64,000 bases of DNA from Plasmopara viticola (GCA_001695595.3 MBPM02000032.1:682001-746000), one strand, 5' to 3'. Numbered from the stretch's first letter, positions 10,638 through 21,752 are shown. A program made the numbers and translations. Notes: generated from the sequence alone by a model not told the origin.

Positions 10638-10829
10638 AGGTTGCCTCTTTCGGCGATTGCGTTCCATTTTGTTGCAATTTCAGCTCGTAAAGACTGGAAA
10701 GATTAATGACTTGAGGAATATAGTGGTGTTACATGACTTGAAACAGAATAGTACGATGCGTTGACAATGCATCCTTCTCTTTTGCTATTTGTATTTTGTT
10801 GCACCACACCACACTAACTTATCGTAACC
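10638..10829 (+). other. Conserved effector 3' region after E3
   Basis: Non-coding. GACTTGAGGAATATAGTGG and a stretch ending near CTTCTCTTTTGC are shared with the regions after E2, E4, E5 and E6. It probably carries the 3' UTR and polyadenylation signals, but no signal can be named with confidence. Confidence 0.5.
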
Positions 10830-13330
10830 CGCCTCTCAGTCAAAAGTGCATGCGCCGCCGTTCCATCTTTATCTTCATCGTGAGCTGCTTTGCAGCGTAT
10901 GTGCAGGTAAAAAATCGCGCGATGTTTCCGCACGTACCTGCATTATCTGTCGAATCGCCTCATCTTCTTGCTCCCGCATCAACTCTTCTGCTTGCCGTCG
11001 TCCTCCTCCTTCAACTTCACGGACACGCCGCTCATCAATTGCTTTGTTACCAAAAGCAAGCCTTCACGAGATCGATTCTTTTGACAAAAAGTCGAGCATT
11101 TCAGAAACTACTGCGCCTTCCATGCAGTTTCGGGCTGCGCCGGCCGCACAATCGACACCGTCAGTATAGAAAACCTGCTGTCCGTCTCTCTCTACCTTCA
11201 AACATCATGGTTTGCACGGCACAACCACGTATTAGTCTCTGAAGCAAGCGCACTGCGTCCTCGACTTCGCTCTCCTGGGGCATCATTGGCACGGCCAAGT
11301 ACACTTTCAGCTGTAGGAGTGGTGGCTGGTTTTGGCTGTATTTTGGCGAGCGCTTCTTGACAGCGAGCCGCGAAATTTCTAGTGAGATCGGGCAAGAGCT
11401 CCAAAGCTTGTGGCATCACTGGCGTTATCCTTAATCTCCTTGCCTATCTTGACGAGGTGCGTCTCAATAGCCGCTTAGCAGCTATCATCAAACCTTTTTC
11501 ACGAGGCTCGTCGTAGCTGGCACCAGCATTCGTGCTGGCACCGCTCCGACATCCAGAAACTGTGGCTTCTCGATACTTCCTTGTTCCAAGACGTTAAGCT
11601 GTCCAGCTTCACCGTCACGCATGACACTTGCGAGCCAGAGTCGACCTACTCGACAAGAATGTCTCGTTTTCGCTCTGGCTTTGACGCCCCATATCCATGT
11701 TCGTATGGTCGTTGTGCTCCTTTCGTCGTAAGGTTTTAAGGTGCCATCACTCGCTCTTGTTGCAAAGCAGCCGCGGGTCTGACAAAAAGGCATTTTCCTT
11801 CCCGCGCTCTTGAAGAGCTGTTTCGAGCAGAGCAACCCGTTAAGCGTGAAGTACATCGATTTTTCGATGCGCGATCTGCCTCCTCACGGGGTTCCTGCGC
11901 TTCGCACATGGCCTGACGTAACAAAAAGTTGGCTTTGTCGGTCACGAGGGGCAGTGACGCCTCAAGCGCACGCTTCTTTCGATTGCGTTCGATACGAATA
12001 AACTCCAATTGCCCAATTAGTAACTGTCCATGGGCATAGCTTACTTCTGCAAGCGTCTCTATCGCAAAATTCGACCAGTGGTACCGCTTACGAGTTGACT
12101 TCCCTCTGTTGCCTTCGGGTTGTTGCTAATGCAGCATGTACTTGCTAATGTTCGAAAATGCGATCGAAGCCTTTGCGAAACGAGCCACCAGAGGTCGGGA
12201 CTGTATGCACCGTGTCTAAAAAGCGTGTCACGCTTAGTCAACTCAAGCCACACTGTACGACTCTTGAGCATTGTTTCGATCGTGTACGCACAATTCCAAA
12301 TCAGCAATGCTGACCCAATCGCACTTGACGTTACCGTGCCCGACGTTTGCATCTCTTTGACTACACGGTCGGTTGTTTGTAAAGATGTTTTGATGAAAGA
12401 AACAGGCTCGCCAAAGCGTACGTCCGAGAGACCAAAAAGGAGAATGAAGAGATATCACACCGAAGGGAACAATTCTCTGACGCTTTCCTTTTCTTTGACT
12501 TTACTAAGCAAGTGATTGGCATATCCATTGACCTCGTACACTTTGAAATAGTCCAAATGACTCTTGTGGGTGGGTGCAAACACACGACACTTACGCTTCC
12601 TTCCGACGCTTCGAGTACACGACACACTTGATGCGGAGACTACGTACCGTCAAAGAGGAACGCCATGTCTTTGTCAACAGCCACCCAAGCCATCGAACTG
12701 CTGGCATGACCATGTCCGACTGTACGCTCTTCAAGATGTGCGTCACTTGCTCAAGTTTTGATAATTTCGTCTCGAAAAAGATTGCGAAAGTGTCTGTCTG
12801 CAGACGATAGACGTCTGCCTCGTAAATTCACGTCCGTGCCGGCACGAAAGATAGAGAACAAGTCTAATACTGCGAGCCTCACGTTGGTCAATGGGTGTAT
12901 TAGACTCGGCTCCAATCGATGTGAGCTCTGCGTCATCAACGACCTCGCTGTCGCAGCACAACGTTGCTCAATGGATGACAACAACCACGTTGGCTCCATA
13001 CCATTTCACGACCCCATGTTGACGGATCAACAACCAGTCATTCTCAACTTCACTGTCCGACAGGAATTGTCGCGTGTCCTGCTGAAGCCTTGTCCAGTCC
13101 TGAGGCAATGTCCATTTCTCCGTCCACTCGGATTTAAAATGCGATTGCAAAGTGCTATACTGGATGTGGCAACTACACGGCTTGCGGCTTTGGCTGTGAG
13201 CTCCTGCTGCTGACTCGCGTCCGTTTTCTTGAGTCACGTGCGCCCTTTGTCCTAATATTCTTTGATAACGAAGCTGCAGTCTCAACGTAGCTCCATCAGG
13301 CATGGGTAGTGGACGTAGATGCGCTGGCAT
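10830..13330 (-). pseudogene. Companion locus copy 1: decayed coiled-coil-type gene, convergent with E3
   Basis: Not recognised. Read on the minus strand from ATG 13330, an open stretch of 120 codons (12968-13330) meets a TGA and continues in the same frame for about 72 codons. Shifted pieces follow. They include a charged, probably helical segment (IERNRKKRALEASLP at about 11950-12000) and a run matching EEGGRRQAEELMRDQEDEAI of copy 2 near 10960-11000. Copies 2 and 3 (16330-17610, 23160-24514) lie in the same convergent place after E6 and E4. Several frameshifts and stops make a functional product unlikely. One piece vaguely suggested a kinase catalytic loop, but this could not be supported. 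Confidence 0.5.
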
Positions 13331-13339
13331 CTTAGCCGT

Positions 13340-13854
13340 GCTTGACAGGCGACCGAGAACAAAGCGTTAAGCTAATCAGAAGTCTCAAAAAGTCAATCAA
13401 TTCAATTCATATTTAACGTAAAGTGGTGGCTGCGTATCAAATTCCAAAATAATAATATATAGGGCTAATTAATTTTTCTCTCTTGAAATGAAATGTGGGA
13501 CGGTTAACCGAATGGGCAGGATGTGCATCCTAATTCATACTGAAAATGGTTTGCCTTCTCTTCAATCTTAATGCCAATTTGCACATCCAATGTGCCCCGT
13601 CGTCATGTCCATCAGATTGCTCTATATCGGTCTCAAAAAACATCTTCTGTTGGACCATCTCAAAATATTGCCATAAACATTTTTGTGATCGTGCTAAAGT
13701 CGCAAGATGTGAGTTTTGTCTCGCCTTAACACCAGAATAATTGCAATGTCAAAAGTGATACTCCCAACAAAATAAAAACCGCGCGTTTTTTACTTCGATA
13801 TACTGGTTTCACTCTGAAAATTAATAGCTACGATTTTCATCTCTTTATTTGTCT
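13340..13854 (+). other. Distal upstream-type repeat block
   Basis: No gene. 13490-13860 matches, in inverted order, 26400-26720 beyond the E5 upstream region (GGATGTGCATCCTAA, then AAAACCGCGCG). It seems to be a distal part of the duplicated effector cassette. Confidence 0.45.
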
Positions 13855-13866
13855 CAGCACGGCTCT

Positions 13867-14191
13867 TGTATTGTATTGTATTACGTTATCGCGTTGCCAA
13901 GTTATGCACGTGCTAGGCTCTATGGCTAGTCCACGGCATAGAGTGGTGTCCGCATACGTCGGGTCTCGTTCGGCGGGCAGTGCAGCCAGCACCGAGGCCG
14001 TGAGGGTCTTCCATTATTTTGTGTAGTTCTGACTTGGAAAGAGCCCGGGTGGCGCCCTGGTGCTGGAGACCGTCGCGTCGAGGGTGAGACTCGTTAGAGA
14101 CCTGCAGATGCCCGAGAGCACCTGCCCGAAGCGCGCGAGCATTTAGCCCCCGCGCTTGGGAGGAGGGCGTCACCCCAACCTTTTCCGAAAA
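13867..14191 (-). repeat. SINE-A copy with 12-bp target duplication
   Basis: 325 bp, reverse orientation, flanked by CAGCACGGCTCT at 13855-13866 and 14192-14203. Its 5' end (GGAAAAGGTTGGGG on the minus strand) and pentamer tail are both present, so the copy is full length. Confidence 0.87.
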
Positions 14192-14214
14192 CAGCACGGC
14201 TCTACGTTTAATTA

Positions 14215-14265
14215 AAGCGGTCAATGCCGAGCGGGAGTCACGAGTACACTCGACATTGACCGCTT
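14215..14265. promoter_or_regulatory. 17-bp-arm hairpin in E6 distal upstream region
   Basis: AAGCGGTCAATGCCGAG (14215-14231) faces CTCGACATTGACCGCTT (14249-14265), one mismatch. The same palindrome is perfect at 26301-26359 upstream of E5 and half-deleted at about 21065-21115 upstream of E4. A role is unknown. Confidence 0.5.
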
Positions 14266-14314
14266 CTGGTGGGCTTCTCTTATCGGTATAAAAGCTTCCA
14301 GAGTCACTTATAGA

Positions 14315-14600
14315 GATTTAAGCTAAGGAAACTTACGCGCTAGGACTAAGCTGCCTCTACCGCGGGATACTAGTAGCGATCCGACCCACATTGGGACCGG
14401 GTTCCGTACCCCTCATTACACTATGGGGCTTTTTCGGTCATTGGGACGTACCCCACCTAACCCTTTTGTACCTAATCGGGCGCGAGTTTGTAGGTCACAC
14501 ACTCGGGTGTGATGGCTCATCCACCCTAGTGACCTACATCCTATAGGTATCGAACCAGGTAGCACCCAGTCCGGCTAACCGCTCGAGCCACAGGGTCGGT
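14315..14600 (-). repeat. tRNA-derived SINE (SINE-T) with 16-bp target duplication
   Basis: Flanked by CAGAGTCACTTATAGA at 14299-14314 and 14601-14616. On the minus strand its head has a pol III A box (TGGCTCGAGCGG) and B box (GGTTCGATACC) at tRNA-like spacing, so it derives from a tRNA gene. It is not a tRNA gene: the sequence continues for about 230 bases past the B box and no acceptor stem is closed. Confidence 0.85.
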
Positions 14601-14616
14601 CAGAGTCACTTATAGA

Positions 14617-15016
14617 ACAAACATAATGCCCGTTGGCCAAAAATTAAGATCATTTCGGCACGCAGTCAAAGCAAATGTGGTTAAACCAAACCTATGAAAT
14701 TATGCTTAAGTTAAAGTTTTTTTAATAGCTAAATGTGTTAAGAAGTTGCCACGTTAAGCGCTGTAGAAGCCAAAGTACTATTGCAACTACTTGACAGTGA
14801 TATATAGAAGTAAACTAGATTTATACCAGCCAATGCATGGGCCGCATTCGCAAAACACAAACATTAAGTCTTAGCACCACATTTGAGCCTTATTATATTT
14901 GTAGCCAAGCCACAAATCGTCGTGCAAATCCGTAGCGTTTATGGTACCTTTTGATGGCTCCCAGACTGATATTTTTAATCAATAATGCGCAAACGAACAC
15001 TAGAACGCATTTCACC
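14617..15016 (+). promoter_or_regulatory. E6 upstream region
   Basis: Conserved upstream blocks of clade-1 effectors in the usual orientation: GCCACAAATCGTCG near 14910 and TAGCGTTTATGGTACC near 14935, followed by the ATAATGCGCAAACG block before the start. No reading frame of note. Confidence 0.5.
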
Positions 15017-15048
15017 TTACATTATGCAATTCGCCAGCAAGTACACAA

Positions 15049-16120
15049 ATGCGTCTTAACAGCGTTCCTCGAGCACTCTTTTTTGCTTTCTTCCTTCTAT
15101 CAAAAGCCAACGCTTCTGCGAATGCGACTGCGTCCCCCGCACGCTCAGAAACCTTTCCATCCACTGCAAATGACCCTGGTACCCTCCTCTCGGCCCCGCC
15201 GAACGCAAGAGACGAAGAGAGGGTTTCTTGTATTGAAGATTCCGGCTTGGGGACTAAATTGGAAACTTTACTGACCAAGAGCAAGCAAGCGGTGATGGAT
15301 TCAATCGTCTACACTCAGCTTGTGCTTAAATTAGGCCATTGTCTACACCAACCTAAAGCTCGACCAGGTCAAGGAGAACATTTTGTCGAATGTTTGGTTC
15401 CGTGCTTGGGTCACGTACGTGGATAGCTATAATGCGAACAATCCCGAAGAGAAAGTGTCAATTATAAGAAGATTGAGGTGGCAATTTTTTAGTTATAAAT
15501 TGGCAATGATGCTGGATGAAGCAAAGGAGGAGGCGGACCCGTCAGTTCGAGCTCTTGGCACGAGACTACTGAACGAGCTGATGGAAGGTTGGAAAAACTC
15601 TTCCTTTTCTTTAGAAGAAATTTACGGCCTTTTGCAGTCGGACCCAAGACACCCGACCTTACTCACCGACCGTGCATATAAAATCTGGATCACTTATTTG
15701 AGCGAGTACTACCCTGGCAGGTTAATGGCGCCCTTCAATCAGCTGCTTCACTCTTTCACTTACAGTAGTCTTTCTTCGCTCCTAATTGCTTCAAAACAAT
15801 CAAAGGAAACAGCGACGCTGGCGACCGCCTTTCAGCTCAAGTTAGAAAAGGAGTGGTTATGGTACGATGTGGCGCCGGAGGTTGTTTTCAAATATTTGAT
15901 GCTTGACGAAGACCCTTATAATGTTCTCGGTAACCTAGAGCTTGCTTCATGGATAAAGTATGCGAAAATGTATCGGGAAAAGACAGGGCAGGACGTGACT
16001 CTTGCCCAGGTCCTTGTAAATCTCTTCAAAACAGACATAATTGAGGATCTCATTAGAACAGCAGAAAGTGAGGAAGAAAAGAAGCTGGCGGAGAAGTTGA
16101 AGAAAAAGCTGGCGGAATAG
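15049..16120 (+). pseudogene. E6: clade-1 WY effector broken by a 29-bp deletion
   Basis: Start at ATG 15049, 13 bases after an initiator-like box (15017-15035). Signal peptide, NATAS and DEER are intact. At about 15335-15342 it lacks 29 bp present in E4 (the WWRLK region of the first WY unit), so the first frame ends at 15426 after 125 residues. The downstream frame, with the rest of WY1 (WFRAWVTYVDSYN), both LWY units and the tail, is clean to the TAG at 16118. Loss is therefore recent, or an internal start could make a leaderless protein; the latter is not supported. Confidence 0.87.
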
Positions 16121-16329
16121 TTGGCAGGCGCGTAAGCTTAGAAGTTGCCTCTATTCGACTTTGTTGCAATTTAAGCTTTGAAAGACTGAAAAGATAAATG
16201 ACTTGAGGAAAATAGTGGTGTCACATAACTTTAGACAGAAAAGTACAATGCGTTGATGCATTTAGGCAATGCCTTTTTTTCTTGTGTTATTTACATTTAG
16301 TTGCACCACACCACACTAACTCATAATAC
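16121..16329 (+). other. Conserved effector 3' region after E6
   Basis: Non-coding, matching the region after E3 (GACTTGAGGAAAATAGTGG). It ends near TTGCACCACACCACACTAAC, where the companion locus begins. Confidence 0.5.
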
Positions 16330-17610
16330 AAACGTGCATGCGCCGCCGTTCCATCTTTCCCTTCATCGTGAGCTGCTTTGCAGCGTATGTGCAGGTAAAA
16401 AATCGCGCAATGTCTTCGCACGTACCTGCATCACTTGTCGAATCGCCTCATCTTCTTGGTCCCGCATTAATTCTTCCGCTTGCCGTCGTCCTCCTTCTTC
16501 AACTTCACGGACACGCCGCTCATCACTTGCTTTGTTACTAAGAGCACGCCTCTTTGCCACGTCACGAGATTGACTCTTTTGACAAAAAGCCAAGCTTTTT
16601 ACCAACTACTTCACTTTCCATGCAGTTTCGAGCTGCGTCGGCCACACAATCGACACTGTCAGTATTGAAGGCCTGTTGTCCGTCTCTCTTTACCTTCAAA
16701 GATCATGGTTTGCACGGCACAACCACGTATCAGTCTTTAAAGGAAGCGCACTGAGTCCTTGCCTTCGTTCTTCTAGGCATCATTAGCACGGTCAAGTACA
16801 CAATCGGGGCAGGCGGGCGTACAAGTGGTGGCTGTTTTTGGCGAGTGCTTCTTGACAGTGAAGCGCCAAATTTCTTGTGAGATCGGGCAAGAGCTCCAAA
16901 ACTTGTGGCATCATTTTCGTTCACCTTTAACTCCTTGCCATTGGTACCAATTGACTCTACCTTGAGGTGCACCTCAATAGCCGCTTGCGTTCGATACGAA
17001 TTACCCCCGAATGCCCAATTGGCCCCTGTCCATTCTGCACGCAATTTTTTTTCGGGGATTCAACCAGTCGTGCTTCCTTCTCTGGACACTGTTGTCGGGT
17101 GTGTACGGAGCTGTCTGCGCTTCAGACTCACGAGAAAGAGGTTGCATGCCTATAGATCGGGTGCGTTTCTCAACCATCTCACACGCTTCGTAGACATACG
17201 TTGAACTTTTGCGAGGCTTGAGTGGACGTATGGGCACAGAAGACACAGGCGCTAGTATGACTTTGGATGGCTCCGCTTCGAGGTGCACGTTGATGTGAAA
17301 AATGTGGCGTCGACAAGCCCCACTGTACGACTCTCGAGCATGATTTCGGTCGTGTGCTCACGTTTCCACATCAATAATGCTGACACGATCGCACTTGACG
17401 CAATAGTGCCCAACGTTTGCATCCATTCGGCTACAAGGGTCGGCTGTTTTCTCAAGCAAAAAAGTGGCAATTCACGAAAAAGGCTCGTCAAAGCGTACAG
17501 ACGAGTGACCAAGACGTAGAAAGAGGAGATCCCACACCGAACAGAACAATCCACTAACGGTTTCCTCTTCTCTGGCTTTACCAAGCAACTAATTGGCATA
17601 TCCATCGACC
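16330..17610 (-). pseudogene. Companion locus copy 2, convergent with E6
   Basis: Same family as 10830-13330, shorter. Minus-strand pieces include an 80-codon frame at 16363-16605 (VREVEEGGRRQAEELMRDQ, probable coiled coil), a 104-codon frame at 16730-17044, a 95-codon frame at 17001-17288 and a 117-codon frame at 17252-17605. They overlap in different frames, so the gene is broken several times. Function not recognised. Confidence 0.5.
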
Positions 17611-17639
17611 TCGTACACTTTGTCGTAACCGAATGACAT

Positions 17640-18120
17640 TAGAACATTCGTACTGTTTTCTTTCAACTTTTAATCACTGCGTCTACCTTGCAACATGTTG
17701 TTGTTTACGTAATTTATCGACATTGACAGAGAGCCCAAACGAGGTTCGCACACTCGACGATGCCGTGGTCGACCCTCTTCAACAAACACTTCAATTAAAT
17801 TCCCATCGTCCAATTATTGAGATAATACCGTTCGAAAGGATCGACAAGTGGAAAAACTGCCAAAAAAGGCCCAACAAGTGGTAAATTTAAAACATTGTTA
17901 GCTGTAATAGAATGCCGTACGCAAAATAAACGTGATTGATTATTAAATAGTCCAAATACCTCTTGTGGGTCGGTGCTATAAATGTAGGGAGCTTTTAGAT
18001 ACACGGCTAGAAAAACCTTTAATTTGCATCCTGAACGTTGATTGGCTGTAGTAATCAGATAGGTTTGCAGGATTGACATATTAAAACTTTTCAAATTGAT
18101 AAAATCGCGAAGAGCACAAC
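17640..18120 (-). repeat. RepR arm, first locus
   Basis: Matches 28480-28930 in inverted orientation (ACAACATGTTG and the ATTACGTAAACAAC stretch; ACAGCCAATCAACGTTC). In the second locus this arm joins directly to the RepR core. Here about 1.3 kb, including the TRM112 relic, lies between. Confidence 0.55.
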
Positions 18121-18391
18121 TTTGAGGACTGGTAAGTAAAATTAGAATGATTGGATACAAATTTGGTACCCTCATTTTACGCATCTTTTCCAGATATGGA
18201 ACCTCGAGCAAAAAGCCGATAGCTTTCAAAAGCCTGCAGACTTGGTCATTTAATACAAACTGTGTCTGTAATAAGGAGACTCTGTTTAAGATACCCCACA
18301 AAACCTTGATGCCACCTTTGCGAGAAACATCATGATTATAATTTTGTCTGTATTTATCTGTGTGAAACCTGACTCTACCCCTCGTCTTCAT
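17795..18391 (-). CDS. Hypothetical 198-codon open frame
   Basis: An unbroken frame that overlaps the end of the TRM112 relic and runs through the RepR arm. No motif, signal peptide or family is recognised. Its second half matches a repeat copy at 28500-28880 that is not open in the same way, so it may be a chance frame across repeat DNA. Confidence 0.2.
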   Translation of the reverse strand: MKTRGRVRFHTDKYRQNYNHDVSRKGGIKVLWGILNRVSLLQTQFVLNDQVCRLLKAIGFLLEVPYLEKMRKMRVPNLYPIILILLTSPQSCALRDFINLKSFNMSILQTYLITTANQRSGCKLKVFLAVYLKAPYIYSTDPQEVFGLFNNQSRLFCVRHSITANNVLNLPLVGPFLAVFPLVDPFERYYLNNWTMGI

Positions 18392-18741
18392 TTAGCAGCA
18401 TATTTGGGTTGCCGTCGATGATGGGGAAAGCACTACGGGACTCGGGACACACGAGCTTCTCCTTCTGTACGTGTACCTCTAGCAACACGCGGTGGATTTT
18501 TCTGCAGCGTCTTTTCGTCAACATCGTCTACCTCAGCACTAGGCAAAGTACTTGGAAGGCCGTCCGCGAGTCTGAGAGACTTGCGCGCGCTTTAGTCCAA
18601 CTTAGTCAGCATCTTGCGCACAAAGTCGGCTTGAGAGTCACAGACCACTACTTCGATCTTTTCGGCTTCAATTATTAGAGGGTATCCATTCTCTACACCT
18701 TTCTTGTTGCACGTGAGCAGGTTGTGGGTGACAAGTCGCAT
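18375..18741 (-). pseudogene. TRM112: TRM112-like methyltransferase activator, decayed copy
   Basis: Minus strand from ATG 18741: MRLVTHNLLTCN matches the conserved TRM112 start, and the C-terminal end reads CPESRSAFPIIDGNPNMLL, the zinc-ribbon end of the family. Length (about 121 codons) fits TRM112. Two lesions are visible: an in-frame TAA after LTKLD at about codon 50, and one extra A in an A-run near CAGAAAAATCC that shifts the frame (span 367 bp, one more than a multiple of three). TRM112 is the small partner of several tRNA, rRNA and release-factor methyltransferases. The working gene is expected elsewhere in the genome. Confidence 0.85.
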
Positions 18742-18861
18742 GGCAATGTCAACCAACGATCTATGTCAAAGTATACTTACCGATACGGCATTGATATTTT
18801 TCAACTCGACTCTTCAACCAGTATTATAATAATATCGATTTGCGATCATTTAATATTTATC

Positions 18862-19185
18862 TTTTCGGAAAAGGTTGGGGTGACGCCCTCCTTCCAAGCG
18901 CGGAGGCTAAATGCTCGCGCGCTTCGGGCAGGTACTCTCGGGCATCTGCAGGTCTCTAAAGAGTCTCACCCTCGACGCGACGGTGTCCAGCACCAGGGCG
19001 CCACCCGGGCTCTTACCAAGTCAGAACTACACAAAATAATGGAAGACCCTCACGGCCTCGGTGCTGGCTGCACTGTCCGCCGAACGAGACCCGACGTATG
19101 CGGACACCACTCTATGCCGTGGACTAGCCATAGATCCTAGCACGTGCATAACTTGGCAACGCGATAACGTAATACAATACAATAC
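18862..19185 (+). repeat. SINE-A copy with 10-bp target duplication
   Basis: Flanked by AATATTTATC at 18852-18861 and 19186-19195. Full length with pentamer tail. The corresponding unfilled site is visible in the right arm of the surrounding inverted repeat near 20375-20395. Confidence 0.88.
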
Positions 19186-19390
19186 AATATTTATCGTGAT
19201 ACATTACCTTTTCGACCTTGATCGTATCAGGTGGGGCTCAGTTTGAAACAACTCACAGCTCCTTTGTGGAAGTATGATTGACGGCGTTGATGCTTGTGAC
19301 AATTTTGGCTAATTTGCTATATAAAATTTGATCGTGTTTCAACTTGCTACCGTCTAAATTTTAGCCATCTATCGATTCACGACATGTATT

Positions 19391-20040
19391 TCAGGCTAAT
19401 AAAAGCTTGAATTGCATCGCCTCCGGTGACTTGATTGTGTGTAGCACTTGACGCAGCCCTGCGACGATGCGAATGCTCCGTGCATCGATCGTGCTAGTGC
19501 GAATACGACTACCGTTTGACCCAATCACCGACTCTAATTGCTTGGTACTGCATAGCGAGCTGAGTAGGGCAGCGGAAGGCGGGTTAGTGCTGTTTCCACC
19601 GCCTGATAAACTCTGCAATAGACAGACCCAGGCGCTCGCATCGTCGTCATTCGATCCAGAGCAGACAAAAGAAAAATCTTCATCAGCTGCCTCAAACAGA
19701 ACGGTCGCTTGTTTTCATAGGGCTCTAAAAAGCGGACAGACAGCATGCCATCCTGCAATTGCATTTCTTCACGTACCTTGTCAAAGTTGCTGTCTTTGTA
19801 GTACTGCAGCGATGGCCACAACTCTTCTGTTGCTACGTTCGTCCCTTAGTCGGATTCGTTGTGCGTCCTCTGCAGTCTGCAGCACCGGCACAAATTCGTC
19901 TTCCTCTGCGTCGTAATCGCCAATTTCAAACTTGGCTTCAGCTCTTCCTTCGTTTTCAGTTTTCGCTTCGATCCGCGCTACTTCCTGCTTTTTGACTTTT
20001 CGTGCATTTTTCTGCCTTTAAGCTAAATAAATATGGTGTA
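19391..20040 (-). repeat. RepR core, decayed coding-like repeat, copy 1
   Basis: Minus-strand frames overlap here: one of 95 codons (19534-19821) and one of 75 codons (19391-19618, LSGGGNSTNPPSAALL). An acidic stretch lies upstream (about 19790-20000, IGDYDAEEDEFVPVL). A second copy at 27660-28455 keeps the same pieces with different breaks. It looks like a decayed gene or element product; the family was not recognised. Confidence 0.5.
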
Positions 20041-20425
20041 GGAAGTAGGGTGGTATGTCATATTGCTATAACATGCTTGATTATCTACAATAATCTCTCT
20101 GGTAGCGGACGCAAATTTGTGAGGACCTGATGGGGTGACATATTTTTATCCAAAAATGGGTTGTGAGATCACCTACTATTTTTTCGATATCATTGCTACG
20201 AATCGATAGATGGCCAAAATGTAGACGGTAGCAAGTTGAAACACGATCAAATTTCATATAGCAAATTAGCCAAAATTGTCACAAGCATCAACGCCGTCAA
20301 TCATACTTTCACAAACGAGTTGTGAGTTGTTTCAAACTGAGCCCCACCTGATACGATCAAGTTCGAAAAGCCACGATAAACAATAAATGATCGCAAATCG
20401 ATTTTATTTTATAATTCCGGTAGAA

Positions 20426-20744
20426 CTTCGGAAAAGGTTGGGGTGACGCCCTCCTTCCAAGCGCGGGGGCTAAATGCTCGCGCGCTTCGGGCAGGTGCTC
20501 TCGGGCATCTGCAGGTCTCTAACGAGTCTCACCCTCGACGCGACGGTCCCCAGCACCAGAGCGCCACCTGGGCTCTTACCAAGTCAGAGCTAAAACAAAA
20601 AAAATGCGGTGCTGGCTGCACTGCCCGCCGACCGAGACCCGACGTATGCGGACACCACTCTATGCCGTGGACTAGCCAGACTGAGCCTAGCACGTGCATA
20701 ACTTGGCAACGCGATAACGTAGTACAATACAATACAATACAATA
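20426..20744 (+). repeat. SINE-A copy with 9-bp target duplication
   Basis: Flanked by CCGGTAGAA at 20417-20425 and 20745-20753. Compared with other copies the middle is altered around 20590-20610, where an A-rich run replaces the GGAAGACCCTCAC segment. Confidence 0.87.
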
Positions 20745-20753
20745 CCGGTAGAA

Positions 20754-21752
20754 GAGTCGAGTTGGCAAAAGGCCAAGAAATAAAATTATACCGGCTTGAT
20801 ATTTACGGGAATTCTTGTTCTAAAAACATTGTCGTATCGACACCAGCATTGATTATCGGTTTTTGTGATCGTACTAAAGTCGCCAGATGTTTTTGTTTTT
20901 GCATCAAAACTTGAATAATGGCAATGTCAAAACTGATACTCTAACCAGAAATAAAAATTGCGCGTTGTTTAAGCAGCCTGGTTTTTCTGAAAATTTATAG
21001 CTATGTTCAGCGACGAGCCATTCGATTCTCATCTCTTTTATTGTCTCAGCACGGCCTTACGTTCTGATTAAAGCGGTCAATGCCGAGCTGGTGTCACGGA
21101 GGAGCACGACCGCTTCTGATGCGCCTTTATCTGGCCGTTTTGCCTTTACGGAGTCACTTGTAGAACAAACTTGGAGCCGGTTGCCAAAAAAATAATATCA
21201 TACCGGCACGCAACCAAGATGTCTTACGATACTATATTCCTATTATTATAAGCTAAAGAGTAAAAATGTCAAAATCATAGACGAGATAATGAGCTTAATG
21301 AAACCAAACCTATGAAATCACGAGTAAATGTGCTTAATTAAACTGAACCTATGAAATCGTGCACGAGTTAGAGTAGACGTCTGCTCGACGATTTGTGGCT
21401 TGGCTACGAATACAATAAGGCTCAAATGTGGCGCTGAGACTGAATTGCTGCGTATTGCGAATACGGCCCAAGCATTGGCTTGTTTAAATCAGTTCTGCTT
21501 CTATATATCCAGACTGATGAAGACCACCAGCTGCACTGTCACGTAGTAGCAATTCTTTGGCATCTACAGCGCTTTAATGTCAACTCCTGACTTTTTAACA
21601 CGTTTAGCTATTAAAAACCTGGTTGCTAAACCGGCACTACAGGGCAGATCAATCCCCGCAGCGTTTATGGTACCTCCATATGGCTCACAGACTGATCCTT
21701 TTTATCAATGATGCGCAAACGGGTACTCAAATGCAATCCACTCGCATTCCCC
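20754..21752 (+). promoter_or_regulatory. E4 upstream region with an inverted segment
   Basis: No gene. 21060-21200 carries a damaged copy of the AAGCGGTCAATGCCGAG hairpin region. 21376-21613 holds the conserved upstream blocks (GACGTCTGCTCGACGATTTG onward) in the opposite orientation to that seen before E5, E6 and E8. From 21614 the normal proximal order resumes (GGTTGCTAAACCGGCACTAC). Confidence 0.6.

Larger units (their letters stand above)
18835..20410. repeat. Foldback-like inverted repeat, arms about 180-200 bp, with SINE in left arm
   Basis: Left arm 18835-18861 plus 19186-19385 and right arm about 20187-20402 are inverted copies, roughly 90% alike by eye (GATCGTATCAGGTGGGGCTC, then GCGTTGATGCTTGTGAC). 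The roughly 800-bp middle is the RepR core. The right arm lacks the SINE and so shows the empty site. Confidence 0.75.

Noticed and set aside
14545..14600. tRNA gene
   Set aside because: A and B boxes are present, but there is no closed acceptor stem, and the sequence is the head of a SINE with a target duplication.
17252..17605. Possible protein-kinase relic in companion copies 1 and 2
   Set aside because: Only a loose likeness to a catalytic loop and to a GTxxxS stretch. No VAIK, HRD or DFG motif can be read in a consistent frame.
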